From contig NC_064443.1 in NCBI RefSeq assembly GCF_023343835.1, forward strand, positions 4,526,001 to 4,590,000: 64,000 nt of DNA. The letters run 5' to 3'. This DNA comes from Lagopus muta. Taxonomy: Eukaryota > Chordata > Aves > Galliformes > Phasianidae. Below, piece after piece: positions 1 to 12,280 of the stretch. Every line of letters starts with the position of its first letter. Position 1 is the first letter of the stretch. A program made the translations under genes and the position numbers. The notes beneath the pieces were generated by a model. The model saw only the letters and a program-made list of their open reading frames with translations. It was not told the origin of the DNA and searched no databases.

Positions 1-480
1 CCGGGCTATGAGGTCAGCATAATTAGGGTAATGAGGCGCTGACATCATATCCTCGCAGGTAGCAGAGCGCGGCGCGGGCGGCGACGAGGAAGCGGAGCCG
101 CGGCCAGGCCCCGCCCGCACGGAGCGCCCCCACGGCGGTTGCGGGAGGCGGGGCGGGGCGGCGCCCGCGGGGCTCGCGCGGTGGGGAAGGGCGGAGAGCA
201 GGTAGGGACGGACGGCGCCCAGCGCTTCGGGAACTGTGGGAAACCGGCGCTTCTCTGGAGAACAAAGCCAAGCAAGCTTAAAAGCAAACGCAGCGCACGC
301 CTTTAGAATTAAAGCGTTCTATCAGGCGGCAGCTGAGAAAGTCGCTCACCGGCCCCCGTCGGCTCAGTGCGAGCAGAAGAAAGCAGCATTTCCAGCCCTG
401 CAGCCCCCGGCCGTAAATCCCATTTGCCGATACTGCAGCTCCGCATTGATTTCCTGTTTACGACTCATTACTCCCGAAGC
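1..480. promoter_or_regulatory. CpG island at the left edge, probable promoter of the neighbouring gene
   Basis: Bases about 60-230 are very CpG-dense, grading into ordinary sequence by about 480. The edge holds CRE-like TGACATCA (42-49). In other vertebrates the gene after the 3' end of TAMM41, on the same strand, is VGLL4, so a leftward VGLL4 first exon is the best guess. I see no recognisable VGLL4 coding exon, and the open frames here (for example 45-287 minus) are arginine- and proline-rich, as GC-rich DNA gives. Confidence 0.45.
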
Positions 481-3185
481 GCGGTAGGTTTGTTGGTGGG
501 AGCAGTTGTTTTTTGTTTTTTTTCCAAGTCCCTCCTTGCAGTTGCTGTGACTCATTCAGCCCTCTGAGAAAGTAGCCAAAAATCAACGTGTGAAATGAAA
601 GCTGAGTGACTGCTTCGGTCGACAAGGAGCTCTCCGACACATCCAGACCCCCAGAGCCGGGGCTCCTCTTTAGTTCCAAGCAGCCCACGTTAGTCATGGC
701 CACCACACACCCCTGCGCACCATCCACTCCTGCACCATCCCCCATGACATGCAGGAACGCTCATTCCAAACCCCAAATTTTCAAGACTTGAGCGCTTCAG
801 GAGCGTATCAACACAGCGAGCCTGCCCTCAGTCATGTCACGAAATGAAGCTGTCAGACTCGTGCATATGAAAGAACCATTTATCAGAAGCTGAGATCATA
901 TGACTTACCAAGGATCAAACAGAGCATAAGCGCACTAATTAAAGACCTTACCTGATAAAACAACTAAGAGATAAGAAAACCCATCAACTCCAGATGCACC
1001 ACGGGAGTCAGCGCTGTGGTGATGTGGTGGGACCTGGAAAGGACACCAGGCAGCAGCAAAACATCTCAGTACAGTTATGCGCATGATATTTCTTAGTCAG
1101 CTCATGCTTCCTTCTCTCCATGTGACAAACATATATTCTAACACATGCATAAAGAGATAAAAAGCAGCACAGCTGTCTTTCTTTACTGAAGGGGAAAAAA
1201 AAAAAGCACCAAGATAGATAAAGATTTATTTTAGCTTCTGAAAACGGTTCTTAAGCACAAAGGAGGGGAGGAAGCACAACTCCTACACTTACACAGCACG
1301 GCCACCAATGCAGAAGCCCCACCAAGTGGTGTGGGGAGGATGCATGGAAACAAACGGCCAGAGGCAAACCCTGCATCCTGATCCTGCGTAAGTCAGAGCC
1401 TGTGATGGGGCTGTGCTCACCAACTCCAATTTTAAAATCTGTCAAAATCATGCAACTGATATTGAAGCCTTTTCATATCCTTGCAAGGACAGGTCATGAG
1501 ATCTCAGGGCCACCAAAAGCTAGCCAGAAATGCATTCCAAACACTAAATGAACTCCAGATTCAGACTAAGCACTTAGTATACCAATGGACTGATTTCAGT
1601 GGCTAAAAAAGTGAAAGGCAAGAAGTATGACAAACACTATTTTATATGTCTTTAACTGTCAACCTATGATATTTACAACAATATAGGATAGTTACAGGTT
1701 GGTTTTTGTTGTTTTATTATTTTGATATTTCAATACTGAACTGGAAAGTATTTTCACTACCAGGAAGAACAGGAATTTTATTTTTTAATTTTTGGAAAAA
1801 TGGTAGTCAAAATAGTGATGTAGAAAAAAAAATACTTAAAGCACCAAACAAGAAAAAAGACTTTGAACTAGGGAAAACAAAACCGCAGGCACTGAGAAAA
1901 GATCTCAAATAGACACTGGTAAGTATCATGAGGATGAATTGCTGTAGACTAATTACAAACCTTTTCAATATGTATCTTCAAGGAAAAAGTACACCACTCC
2001 TGTTTACAACTGCTGGAGGGGAAGAAGGAGGAAAAGCTTCTTTGTTAAGGAGAGCTCCTGGGATGAGGAGGAGCCTGAAAAACAGAGGTCAGAACAGCTT
2101 TTGATCCTTGCATATGCTATTACAGCCCCCAGCAGAAGTTTTAGAAGAGTATTTATTAAACCATCTAAGGAGTCTGAGGAAACATCAGCCTCTGGGGAAG
2201 ATGACCCTATGCATTCCTGCACAAACACTGCTAGTACAGACAGACTTCACCACTGAAGTTAGGCATCAGCAGTTGTTGAAACAACAATTATAAAAAAGAA
2301 CAACTGTTAATTGTCAAAGCTGGAAATCACCAAAAACAAATCGTAACAGCTATCAAACCATAAGAGAAACTTGTTTAAGGCACTGAACTCAACACATGCT
2401 AATATTTAGCGAAGCTGTTTAAAGGCAAATTCACAGATTAGTAAATCAAAAACAATCTTGTTTGATGAACAATATTTTGGCTTGCTTGGGTGTTACAATT
2501 TGTTTCTCATTTTGCACATACTTTGCAAGTAAATGGTATCAAAGGCTCTTTGCTGACTAAATGCCAGCAGAAACCAAACTTTGCTGAAACACGAAAACTG
2601 ACCGGGACAGCTGACAGTTTATACCTGAACTCAAACGAAAAATTTCAACTGGAATTCGGGCACCCAATAGAGAGCTTAAGGTGTGACTCAAATCCCACAA
2701 CAGACCACAGTTGAATGGACACCTGTTCTTCCATGTGTATTAATGACTGAAAAGTGATAAGTGGGAAGGGGGTGGGGAGAGGAGGTAGCGAAATTCCAGT
2801 GGAATGACACACAGCATTACTTCTACACTCCATATGCCAGTGCAACAGAAGACTTACCTGAGGGATCCAGAGCAGTGAATGAGGACTGGAAGCAGGCAGC
2901 TGAGGCACAACACTATGGCACACCTGTGGACTGGGAGGAACCAGTAGACAAGAAAAGTGATTTCAAGTCAAGAGCTATGAGTGCATTCCAGTTACAGCAG
3001 TATTACCTAGATTTGCTGCCCTGAATTTGTGTCAGCCCACGGTCCCTGAGCCCTCTGAACAGGTAGAATCAGCTCAATTTGACAAGACGCTACTACTTCA
3101 TAAGCAGCACAACCTGCTTTCTATGTACACTAAGAAATTTCCTGGAACATTTACCATTGCTTCATAGCTTGTTTTAAGGCGTTTA

Positions 3186-3213
3186 GGAAAAAGAAAAAAG
3201 AAAAAAGAAAAAA
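3186..3213 (+). repeat. GAAAAAA simple repeat
   Basis: Four tandem units of G followed by five or six A, a purine-rich microsatellite. Confidence 0.85.
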
Positions 3214-6200
3214 GCTTCCTCCCTCCCCCAAAAAAGCAGAACAGAAAAAGGGAAATATATCAAACAGCTGTAGTCATACACAAGGAGATCTGATGTCCTA
3301 GCTCTGCAGACTCTCATTAATCCTGTAATTATTATTGAAATTAAGCTTAACATCTGTTCCACAACCAATTGAGAAAATAAAACGTTTCCACAGTAATAAC
3401 AGTTGGTTAAAAATGCCTTGGGCAAGTACTTCCTTACATGTGGATCACAGCAGTGATATGTCTTACTACTGTCAGTGACATTAATGTTAACTAGACAGGG
3501 ATACTCAGTGTGGAATGAGGCTCAAACCTGCTTTTGTTAAACCATTTTCAAGTGATTCCAGCTTATAAAAGTTACTAGTAGCAGGGGGTACACGTTGTGC
3601 TGTGTATTGAAGAAACACCCAACTCTGAAGAGATGGAGCTTTTTTCTTTAGGTGCCCATAGCATGCAGTAATTTGCCAGCAGGCATTCACTGCATGTTAA
3701 AGAGGAATTATCTGACTTCTTCCAGCTCCTTGCTCCAATTTCACTTTTGCTTTTTTGAGCAGCAGCAGTAAGAATACTTTCCAACACCACAGAAATACAT
3801 GAAGCTACCTCAGGTCTAAACAGAAGGGTAAGATGTACTAGTAGAAACACAGCACAGAGATAATTAAGTCTGTGCCACAAAGCAAACACTTTTTCCAAAG
3901 CTATCACAGGACAACACTATACATACATCTCTCTGAAAGTAATACCTGCTATTTATTTCCATGGAAACTACAATAAATACAAAGAGCATGTGTTATATGG
4001 TAACAAACCGTAATTTAATATTGATGGGAAGGTTCAACCTCTACAGCCATATCACCAACATCCACCTCTGAAGTGGGGGGGTCAACATAAAACGGGAGGC
4101 ATTACTTTCAGAGCAGCCTGTACCTATCACAGATTACATAAGGTGTGTTATTCATTCACAGTGTCTGTCAGTACAGTTATAATGCATACATCTATTTATA
4201 TCTTCTTTAAATAAAATATTTTTTATCAATGACAGCATCTTTTAAAACCATGTCAGAATACATTTTTATCTACAACAAATTACACAGCCTCACAAGCAAA
4301 CAGACTTTCTTCAATGCCAAGACTGCTATACTTTGAATCTCAAGCTCTTCTCAGTAAAAGTTTGTTTGCACTGCATCTCAAAGCTATCATGTAAGAACAC
4401 ATCCAAATTGAAAACAACATGCCACATAAGATTTTAAAAGACGCTAATTTTTTCAAAGATAGTTTATTATTTCATTAGAACATAATGTGTTAAATAGCAG
4501 TAATTCCAGACAGACTAGTCGATCCAAACTGTGAGTTGATGGAGTTGGTTATTTATTACCTGCTTCAAGACAAAGCTTGCCCTCTTCATTATTGTCTGCC
4601 CCATCATCCAAAGGAAGATTAAAAGAGACTCTGTAATTTCAGTTGGAGCAGGGTCAGAACAGAAGCATAATCTTAAAGCAAACAGTAAAATACTTCCCGA
4701 GCTGAACAGAAACATGAGCACCACTAACTGTTGTTTCAGAACATTTAACCACAGGTACTTTTGCTTGCTTTGTTCCAGGAAAGAAGATTGTACCCTATGG
4801 TGATTCCCATAAGATGAAAAAAGATGAGATACCTAAGCAGAAAAAGGAGTGTCAGATTGACAGATTAAAAGCGCTCTTCAGCATTAACCCACTGGTTTTA
4901 ATTTGTAGAAGTTTTGTCCAAGTTCATTAATAATGATAAAATGGACACAAATGGTTCACTGCAAAACCCTGAGTGATAAACTCAGTACAATCAGTGATAC
5001 ACAGATGTAGTTACATATTCAGAATAAGTTATACATTTTTCCCTGATTTTTCTCCCCTTCTTGTGCAGTTATCACATCCATCTAATAGATTTCACTTCCT
5101 GTTAGGTTCTTCTTTTAATTTTCTCAGATAAAAAAAAACAAATTTTAGCAAATTTTATTTTTAACTGGGATCACTAAAATAATGAACAGGTTGCATTTCA
5201 TGATCAGATGCAAAATTGCTTTGAGCTTATGTACTAAATCGGTGTAAACTACATAATTTACATATATTTCAAAGCTGCAAGAAAAAGTTTTTAGTCAACA
5301 GAACTGTTTCTAAACCAAAGACACTACCAGCAAATTACTAGATAAAAGTAACCTGCTATTGGAAAGATTCCTACCGAAATTACTAGAAAGCTAGAAAGGA
5401 AACAGAGATGCATCTTTAAATGATTTAACTAAGGATGAGGGTAAGAGTTTGCCATAAGCATGCAGAACCTCCTCATCCAGGATGTGTATGTCTCAACGCC
5501 AGACTTGTAAGGCAATTAAAGAAACGAGATCAACAAGACTTCAGTATGAAAACAGCTCAATTTTAAAAAGCTCCCCTCAGAACGCAGTGCACTCCAACAG
5601 GGTCATGAGATGAGACACTGGGAGAGATGAGACATTGAGAGGATTCTGTAATCGGCTCCTCCCCCTCTCCTGCACCCCTCTCAAGGCATTCAAAGCTACT
5701 GACTTCTTGGCTCTCAGTCTTGTCTTCTACAGGGACCGAGCCAGACGTTTCATCACTGCTAAGAGCAAGATAATTTGAGGATGGCAACACGAAGGAAAAA
5801 AAAAACACCACCACATACTGAATGTCTCCTTCTCATGTTTCACTACTGATTTTAAAATAGGAGGTTTGGAGAAACTTTGGCAGGAGACAGAGATTAAAAA
5901 AAAATCCACTCTGTGGGAACACAGCCTTCCACATTCACCGAGTAAACCAATAGAGCTAAATAGGCTCAGTGTAAGAGAAGTAATACAAATTAATTCAATA
6001 AAGCTAAAATGACACATTTAACTTAATGGTTTACTTAGTTCAGGGGAATAGAGGAGGTGTTTTAAACATGAGGCTCAAGACTTTCAAAGAGGGCCTGATG
6101 GTACCAAAAAAAAAGACAGGTGAAGGAAGCAGGAGCCAGAACGTTATGTACAATTTATTGACTTCTAACAACAACCCCTTATGGTTGCAGCAGCTAAGAA

Positions 6201-9200
6201 CCAAATTCTATTCAAATTTAAAATCAGGAAGAACCCTCATGATAGCCATTCCATTTGCATGAAGTTTCAGACATACCAGAATATTCGTCGTTGCAGCTGC
6301 ATGACTTTCATTTTCTCAGAAAAATATGAACAACTGTCAAAACAGCTATCCAACACTGATGGGAAGGTTGTGGCAGAGCAAGGGACTGTGAAGGTAAAAG
6401 TGACACCAAGTTCTTAGGCTAGACTTAAAAGATGTAACTGAGATATTTGTTTATACATGAATAATGTAACTGCACAGTCTGAAGCTTCACCTTCATGTAC
6501 TAAAACTGAACTCATTTCTTCTCTGATTTAAGAAGCCTGAATAAACTGTTAAAACATGCAGGAATAAAACACAGCCTCTTCTCTAAAGCAGGCAGGATCA
6601 GTTAACAGCCATGTTGTAGATTTTTATCTAGAAAACAAAAGGTAAACGAGGTCACTTGATACTTTGGTTTCATAACAGAGAGAAGGATCAGCTGTTTACC
6701 CAGACTAAAAAGATACCAGAAAATAGCTATACAAAGGTAATGTCTCTTCTTCCTGCAGTAGATAATACAAAGACAGTTAACTGTCCACACACTCGCAATA
6801 TATGGCCAACAGAAGTGACCTCAAAAATAAAGAATGCTTTGTCCCCTGTAAACACCTTACCATTAAAAACTATCAGACACACACTGACCTGACATTCTGA
6901 CCTTTAAAGCATATTTCAATTTCAATTCTATTTTTAAATTAATTGCTGGGAAAAGGCATGAGTCATAACCCTGGTTGGATCCCCCCCTACTGGATACTCA
7001 CCAAGTGCTATGTTTGTTCTAAAGTTCCCTGAGGCAGAACAGGCTCCAGTATTATCTCTTCAATCAATTTAAAAAAAAAAAAAGGACCTTAGGGTTCAGC
7101 TCCCTAAACTGTCTGGGAATACTGGCCTCCATATCCACCTGTATCTCACCAGTTGGGCAAAGATGTTTGTTGCAAACATCAGAAAGCTATGGGATACTAC
7201 AGAGGTTAGGCCTATAAAAGAAAGAAACCACACTTGTTCAGCCGTGTGCTACCTAGAGGCACCTTGTTAATGATAAGGCTGTTGAACTCCATCTGTCAGT
7301 CAAGTTAGCCAACAAGCAAGCTGAACCAAATGTAAAGAGAAATCACCCTGAAGTGCAGATGAGAAATACAGTGTCTACAATTGAAACAAAGTTAAATACA
7401 TTAAAGACAGCCAATATTTGAAGGGTCATACAGCCAGCCACCTGGAGAAACTTACTATTCAAATACTTGCGAAAAGGGGAAATAAAGTGATTAAGAACAC
7501 AACTTATGCACACTTATGGATGAAGTCAGCACCTTGTGTGGCACAATTTTATGCACTCATCAGCTAAGAACAGCCAAACATCATAATGCTAGTCAAATGG
7601 GTTGCTCAGAACTAAAGGCAAGTTAATAAAAAGACTCAACATCAAGAAGAAAGACTGTAAAAAGTAGAAACAAATCTATGGGTTATGCACCCGGTCATAT
7701 TTTTATTCCCCATTCATCCGGTGTCGTGCAGTTTATTTCCTCTGAAGCATGAGATGAAGTTACACTCCACTGGCACTGTCCATCTCAGAGTCAGCCAGGC
7801 CCACAGTGCTGACTCACCTACGGAAATCCTTGGTACTTTGATTGGGCCCAGGCTCTTCAGCACAAAGAAGCCTTTTAAACATCAAGAAATAAATCACGTC
7901 CAGAAAAAGAGAGGATGAAGCATGAAACAATATCCACAGCAGAATGGCCAAGCCAGAAATGAGGGGTGTCTGAAGAACAGAACAAAAGGCTTGTGAATTA
8001 ATTCAAGAACAATTAAAAAAATAAAGCAATATGGAAACAGAGCAGGGAGGTACAAACAGGAAAGTTACAAATGGAATGAAAAGCTGGTGTGACTATTTTC
8101 ACAAAAGAACAAACACACTGCACTGTGACAGAGTAACATTCTCATGTACCAACTTCCCATGCAACTAGTGATCTTAGTGAATTACAGCTGCACGACCATA
8201 AGAAATCACTTCCACATACTGTTGGGAAACTTCAAAAGCAACTAGCATGTCTGAAATCAATCTCTCTTCTCTTAAAAGTTTTACATAGCATAACGCTGTA
8301 ACAACCGCATGAAGTATTTTATATTAACAATAGAGAGGAGTTCAGACTGTAAGCTGCTCTGGGCTATGATTCATTCATGGCTCTCTGCCAGAAAAATAAA
8401 TACATTCAAGACCAATGGCCTCAAGGGGAAAGGTAGGCCACTTTTTAAAAAGCACAGAGATAAATGATTTACAGAGCAGAATACAGTTTAAGATTTCAGC
8501 CTATATGGATTATGAGGAAGAACTTCACAAAGATTTACTACACAGAGTTGAATACTGGCAGTGTATCAACAGATGGAGTAAACTAGGAACTACTAAACTG
8601 GGATTTGCAAAACTCTCCCTAAAGAGCATGAAATGACCGGTTATATTGCTGTACACAAAGAAAGTTCACAAAGCCAAATCAAGATAGGCAATGGGTATTT
8701 TGTCCATGCAAGACAAACACAGCCAGTTCACATTACAGGCAAACTGCAGTAAAGAAACACCTGCACAGTGAAAGACCAATCCACCAGCCACACAACAAAC
8801 AGTTTAAAGGCTGGAAGGGTTTGATGCTGTACAACATCTGCTGCAATATAAAGTTTAATTAGCTACTAACAGCAAGCAGTACATCCTTATTTTTCTCAAA
8901 AAAAAAAAAATATATATTTCTTGATTAAATGCCCTTGTTAGCTAGCAATGTTCAGAATTAAGATACCTCTGCTGTACAACAGGAGCTAAGGTCAATTCAT
9001 TCTTACACATCACATTGACTTATAATTGTAATTTTTTGAACCACTACTTCACATTAGCAAGCACCTTCTAAGACACCAAAACCATTTCTAGATTTCTTAC
9101 TTTAATATTCAGAACTTCATATTTTATTGGTTAATTTTAATTATTATATGTATTTATACAATAATCATATTTAATTGGCCAATGGTTTTACAAGAAAACT

Positions 9201-10997
9201 GTTGTTCTCTTCAATGCTTCAGTAGAGTTACAACTGCATTTCATCATTTAGAAGTTTCTAGATTAACTGCTGCTCATTCCCAAACGTAGCAGTAATTAGA
9301 AATTTAAGCCTTTAAGAAACACGGAGCATCTTATAATCCATGATGCACTGAAAAGATGTTCCATTTAAAGCTCAGAAGGTGCACTTCTCAACTTAAAGAA
9401 GAGCCACAAACTCAAGGTAACAAAAAAAAAAAAGAGCATTGAAGAGAACAATCTATTACTGCCTTCATAGTGCAGCCATTTCCCAACGGATCATGAATGT
9501 CCAACAATATTCATACAGCACACCATTTATTTTACATTTTTAAACTTCTGTAAATTCAAGCCCAGTCCCTACATTTGTTAGATCCAGAAGGGAATTAAAT
9601 ACTTATTTAAGCAATGGTAAGTATGCATGCACTTTAAGTCAAGCATGTGACTAAATGCTCTGCTTGTAGGAATTCTCAACCAGATGTTAAGCAATCTCAT
9701 GACACATGATCTCTTTCAACCAGAGTTTGCAGCAACAGTAATTTATGAGCTAGTGGTTTTGCATCCCGTGGTACTGTTATTTAACCAAGCTTTAAAAGCC
9801 CCATCTTCACCTTTACACAGGAAGAAAGTATAAAAATAAAGACGCAGGTTGTCAGGAAGGTTTTGCCCCATGGTGTTACTTCCCAGTATGGCTCAAGATC
9901 TAAACCTGCACATAACTGCAGTACTACAGGGGAAGGGAGCTCCTTAAAATGGAAGGGCATCTCGTTTTGCCGCTGATCACTTTTTAATCGGGCCATATTG
10001 CTTATTCATTCTGTGGGTCAGTTACTGCTTCACCTGTGGACTACAGATGATTTTCTTTCCCTTCAGTTTGTACATTTTTGTCTTGCACTAAGAAAATTTG
10101 GGATTCTAGCTGGAGTGATAATTATAGAAATGTAACAGTTACATTTTCAGTTACAAAGAGGAGATAAATGACACAGAACTTTAGCTCCTAGCCTTAATTA
10201 TCTAATCACACATTCAGTGGTATACACTGAATAATTTCCTAACAATTTCACGTGCAGTCACTGGAATTTCTAGAAGCAAAGTTAATTCTGCTTTTCTACT
10301 TTCAGGAATTTTTTCAAAAGCTGACTACAAGAACAGAACTTATGCACAAGAACATAATTTCACTGAAATTCATCAAATCTGACAAGGACAATGGTGAGAA
10401 AATGATATATTAAACCATTATTCATTGTAGGCTTTAATTTAGTGGGTTATTTGCATACTAAGCCCTCCAGTAGATGGTGGCTCTCTTCCCCCCAATAATA
10501 CAGAGGACCATATTAAAAATTTACAAACTGCTGGTGTAAAAACGGGTCTTGGCTCACAGACCTTCCCATATGCAATTTTCCCTATTGCATACTTCCCTTG
10601 GAACAAAAAATAAAAGCTGTTGCCTCATTAGATGAATGTATCAGGCCGTTTTGACAACGCTGCACTTCTCACTTGGCAGCTAGCTCATTCAAAAAGCCAT
10701 GGCTCCCTTCCGAATGCTTTCTCGTGCTGTTCCTGTGTCCAAAAGCCTTCTATCCGTCAGGGTGCATTTCTACCACCAGCATCCATATTCTTTGTTCTCA
10801 AGAATTTTCCAAACATACAACTAAGTCAGTCATTATCTGACTTTGCTTTAACTATGGCGTATGTAAGAAATACAAGAAATAAGAAACTGTATGACAAGTT
10901 CAAATTCTCATTGCACACAAATTCCACTTTGAAGTGGATACGCTCTACTTTGTATAAAGCACTTCTAGATTATCCACAAAGGATCTCTTCATGCAAG

Positions 10998-11023
10998 AAA
11001 AAAAAAAAAAAAAAAAAAAAAAA
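10998..11023 (+). repeat. A26 homopolymer
   Basis: An uninterrupted run of 26 A just left of TAMM41's 3' end. No AATAAA lies at the distance expected of a retrotransposed tail. Confidence 0.9.
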
Positions 11024-11879
11024 TCCAACCAAAAACCAGGGTTAATTTCAGCAGTGGTTAAAATGCCCTAATCTTTTTTTTTTTTCCTTCTCCAAATCAG
11101 GGACTTTGGCCTCTTAATAGAGATGCAGAATACCATCTACACCAACATTGGTTTGCATTTCTGTAACTTCTGCAGAACAGAGCAGCACCAGGACAGCCAG
11201 CCTCCTAAGATCACGAAATGGACATAAAGGGTTTTGTCTTACAAACTCTACATCTTACAACAGATGCTTCAAATTTATTGTGTCACATATCAGCACTGCC
11301 ATAAATTTCCATTCCTTAATGGTATCACAGATGTGATGTAAGAATTCATGTGATGGTCCAACTTCTTCATCACAGCTCATTTAATTGAGCAAGTGTGAAC
11401 AGGTTTTATACTTGTGGACATGATTTTCACAAACCAAAAAAAGCCAATGAATTATAGAATAGGTATTTTTTCCATAAAATTCCTGATTTTAGAGCATTTT
11501 GATAAAATCCTTTGCCAAAAACATTTCATAAGTGTACAAGTACATGCTGAATGTGAACAAAAGTATGACTTCCCTTACAACCATGACACCTCTAACAATG
11601 CTTAGCTATGAGTTAGGCAGTTGTCACCTGAACCTCATTTAAAAGAAGATACAAATTTTACCAAATGAACTTGACAAGCTTCCCGGGCTTTTCCTGAGGT
11701 CCAACCTGCAGACAGACCCATTTAGTATCTTCAAAAAAAAAAAAATTAAGAATGAAATTGCAAGCATGGAAATAAATACATTTAAAGCTCTATGGACTCT
11801 CCAGTTCTGTGTCTGAGAGAACGACACCTTAAGAACACTTCAAAAGACCCCTGGTGACATTTTCAAAAAATAGAGCTAT

Positions 11880-12203
11880 CGATACATACAAAATAAATGG
11901 CTTTGGTTTTTATTGTATGTACAATTCATCACCTTCACTCAAGGTTTCTAAAAATTCCTTGAAAACGTAATTCATATACACTGTAAAAAGTTATTTTAGT
12001 ATTTACACAGTAATTCCTTTGCCCTACTGCCATCAAATCTCCCCTCTAATAAAAAAATTCTACTGCAGTAGTAAAAGTGGACAGGGAAGGTATTTGAACT
12101 GGCTTCTTCAGTAGACTTTCATCTTTGCAAGTGGGCTCAGCAACACCTGCAAAACATTTGGAGAAAAGGAACCCTTGTTTACCCATACGCAGCGTGCCAA
12201 GAG
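11880..12203 (-). other. TAMM41: Probable TAMM41 3' untranslated region
   Basis: Between the stop codon and the nearest good AATAAA (minus strand) are about 290 bases with no conserved coding frame. A short open stretch at 12080-12175 follows a CAG, but it lies after the stop and is not needed. The 3' end position is inferred from the poly(A) signal only. Confidence 0.45.
11909..11914 (-). terminator. Candidate poly(A) signal AATAAA for TAMM41
   Basis: Plus-strand TTTATT reads AATAAA on the minus strand, 290 bases after the stop. About 15-30 bases further on, the minus strand has a T/GT-rich run (TTTATTTTGTATGTAT) that could be the downstream element. Other AATAAA-like hexamers exist further left, so alternative ends are possible. 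Confidence 0.4.
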
Positions 12204-12280
12204 TCAAGATGTCTTCTTTAACCATCCTTTTGTCATTTTATACAATTTCTTCATACTGTAAGTTACAGATTTCTTTGCTC
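12204..12280 (-). CDS. TAMM41: TAMM41 coding exon 8, C-terminus and stop
   Basis: The acceptor is CTTTTGTTTTAAG; the first two bases complete the glycine codon left open by exon 7. The exon then encodes [20 protein letters not shown] and KKTS before TGA (12206-12204). The residue pattern and the total of 337 match the long vertebrate isoform; the human Trp in KMWKGW is Thr here. The Lys-rich segment could form an amphipathic, membrane-contacting helix (inference). It lies 6.8 kb from exon 7, far enough to be missed by automated annotation. Confidence 0.93.

Larger units (their letters stand above)
481..11879. other. Intergenic DNA, no supported gene
   Basis: A+T-rich sequence between the left CpG island and the TAMM41 3' end. 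No CR1 tail, RNA gene or convincing exon chain was found. Isolated open frames (for example 3575-3907 and 5563-5814, both minus) have splice-like borders at best and no recognised homology. Confidence 0.55.

Noticed and set aside
45-287. An 80-codon minus-strand frame in the left CpG island as a VGLL4 first exon.
   Set aside because: Its Arg/Pro/Ala-rich content is what any frame of CpG-rich DNA gives, and it does not resemble VGLL4 N-termini.
5580-5710. A KKSV motif in a minus-strand frame, first taken as the TAMM41 C-terminus.
   Set aside because: An in-frame stop sits just upstream and the phase is wrong. The exon at 12204-12280 fits in every respect.
5563-7969. A possible small membrane-protein gene on the minus strand: an open exon at 7818-7969 (hydrophobic, splice borders CTTCAG and GTGAGT) joining in phase to an acidic tail ending at 5563.
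   Set aside because: No upstream exon continues it in phase, I recognise no homologue, and open stretches of this length with splice-like borders occur by chance elsewhere in this window, including inside TAMM41 introns.
10632-11045. A 137-codon plus-strand open frame ending in poly-lysine.
   Set aside because: The lysines come from the A26 homopolymer. There is no similarity or promoter context.
12060-12176. An open stretch after a CAG on the minus strand with phase suitable for following TAMM41 exon 7.
   Set aside because: It lies in the 3' untranslated region after the conserved stop and resembles no TAMM41 sequence.
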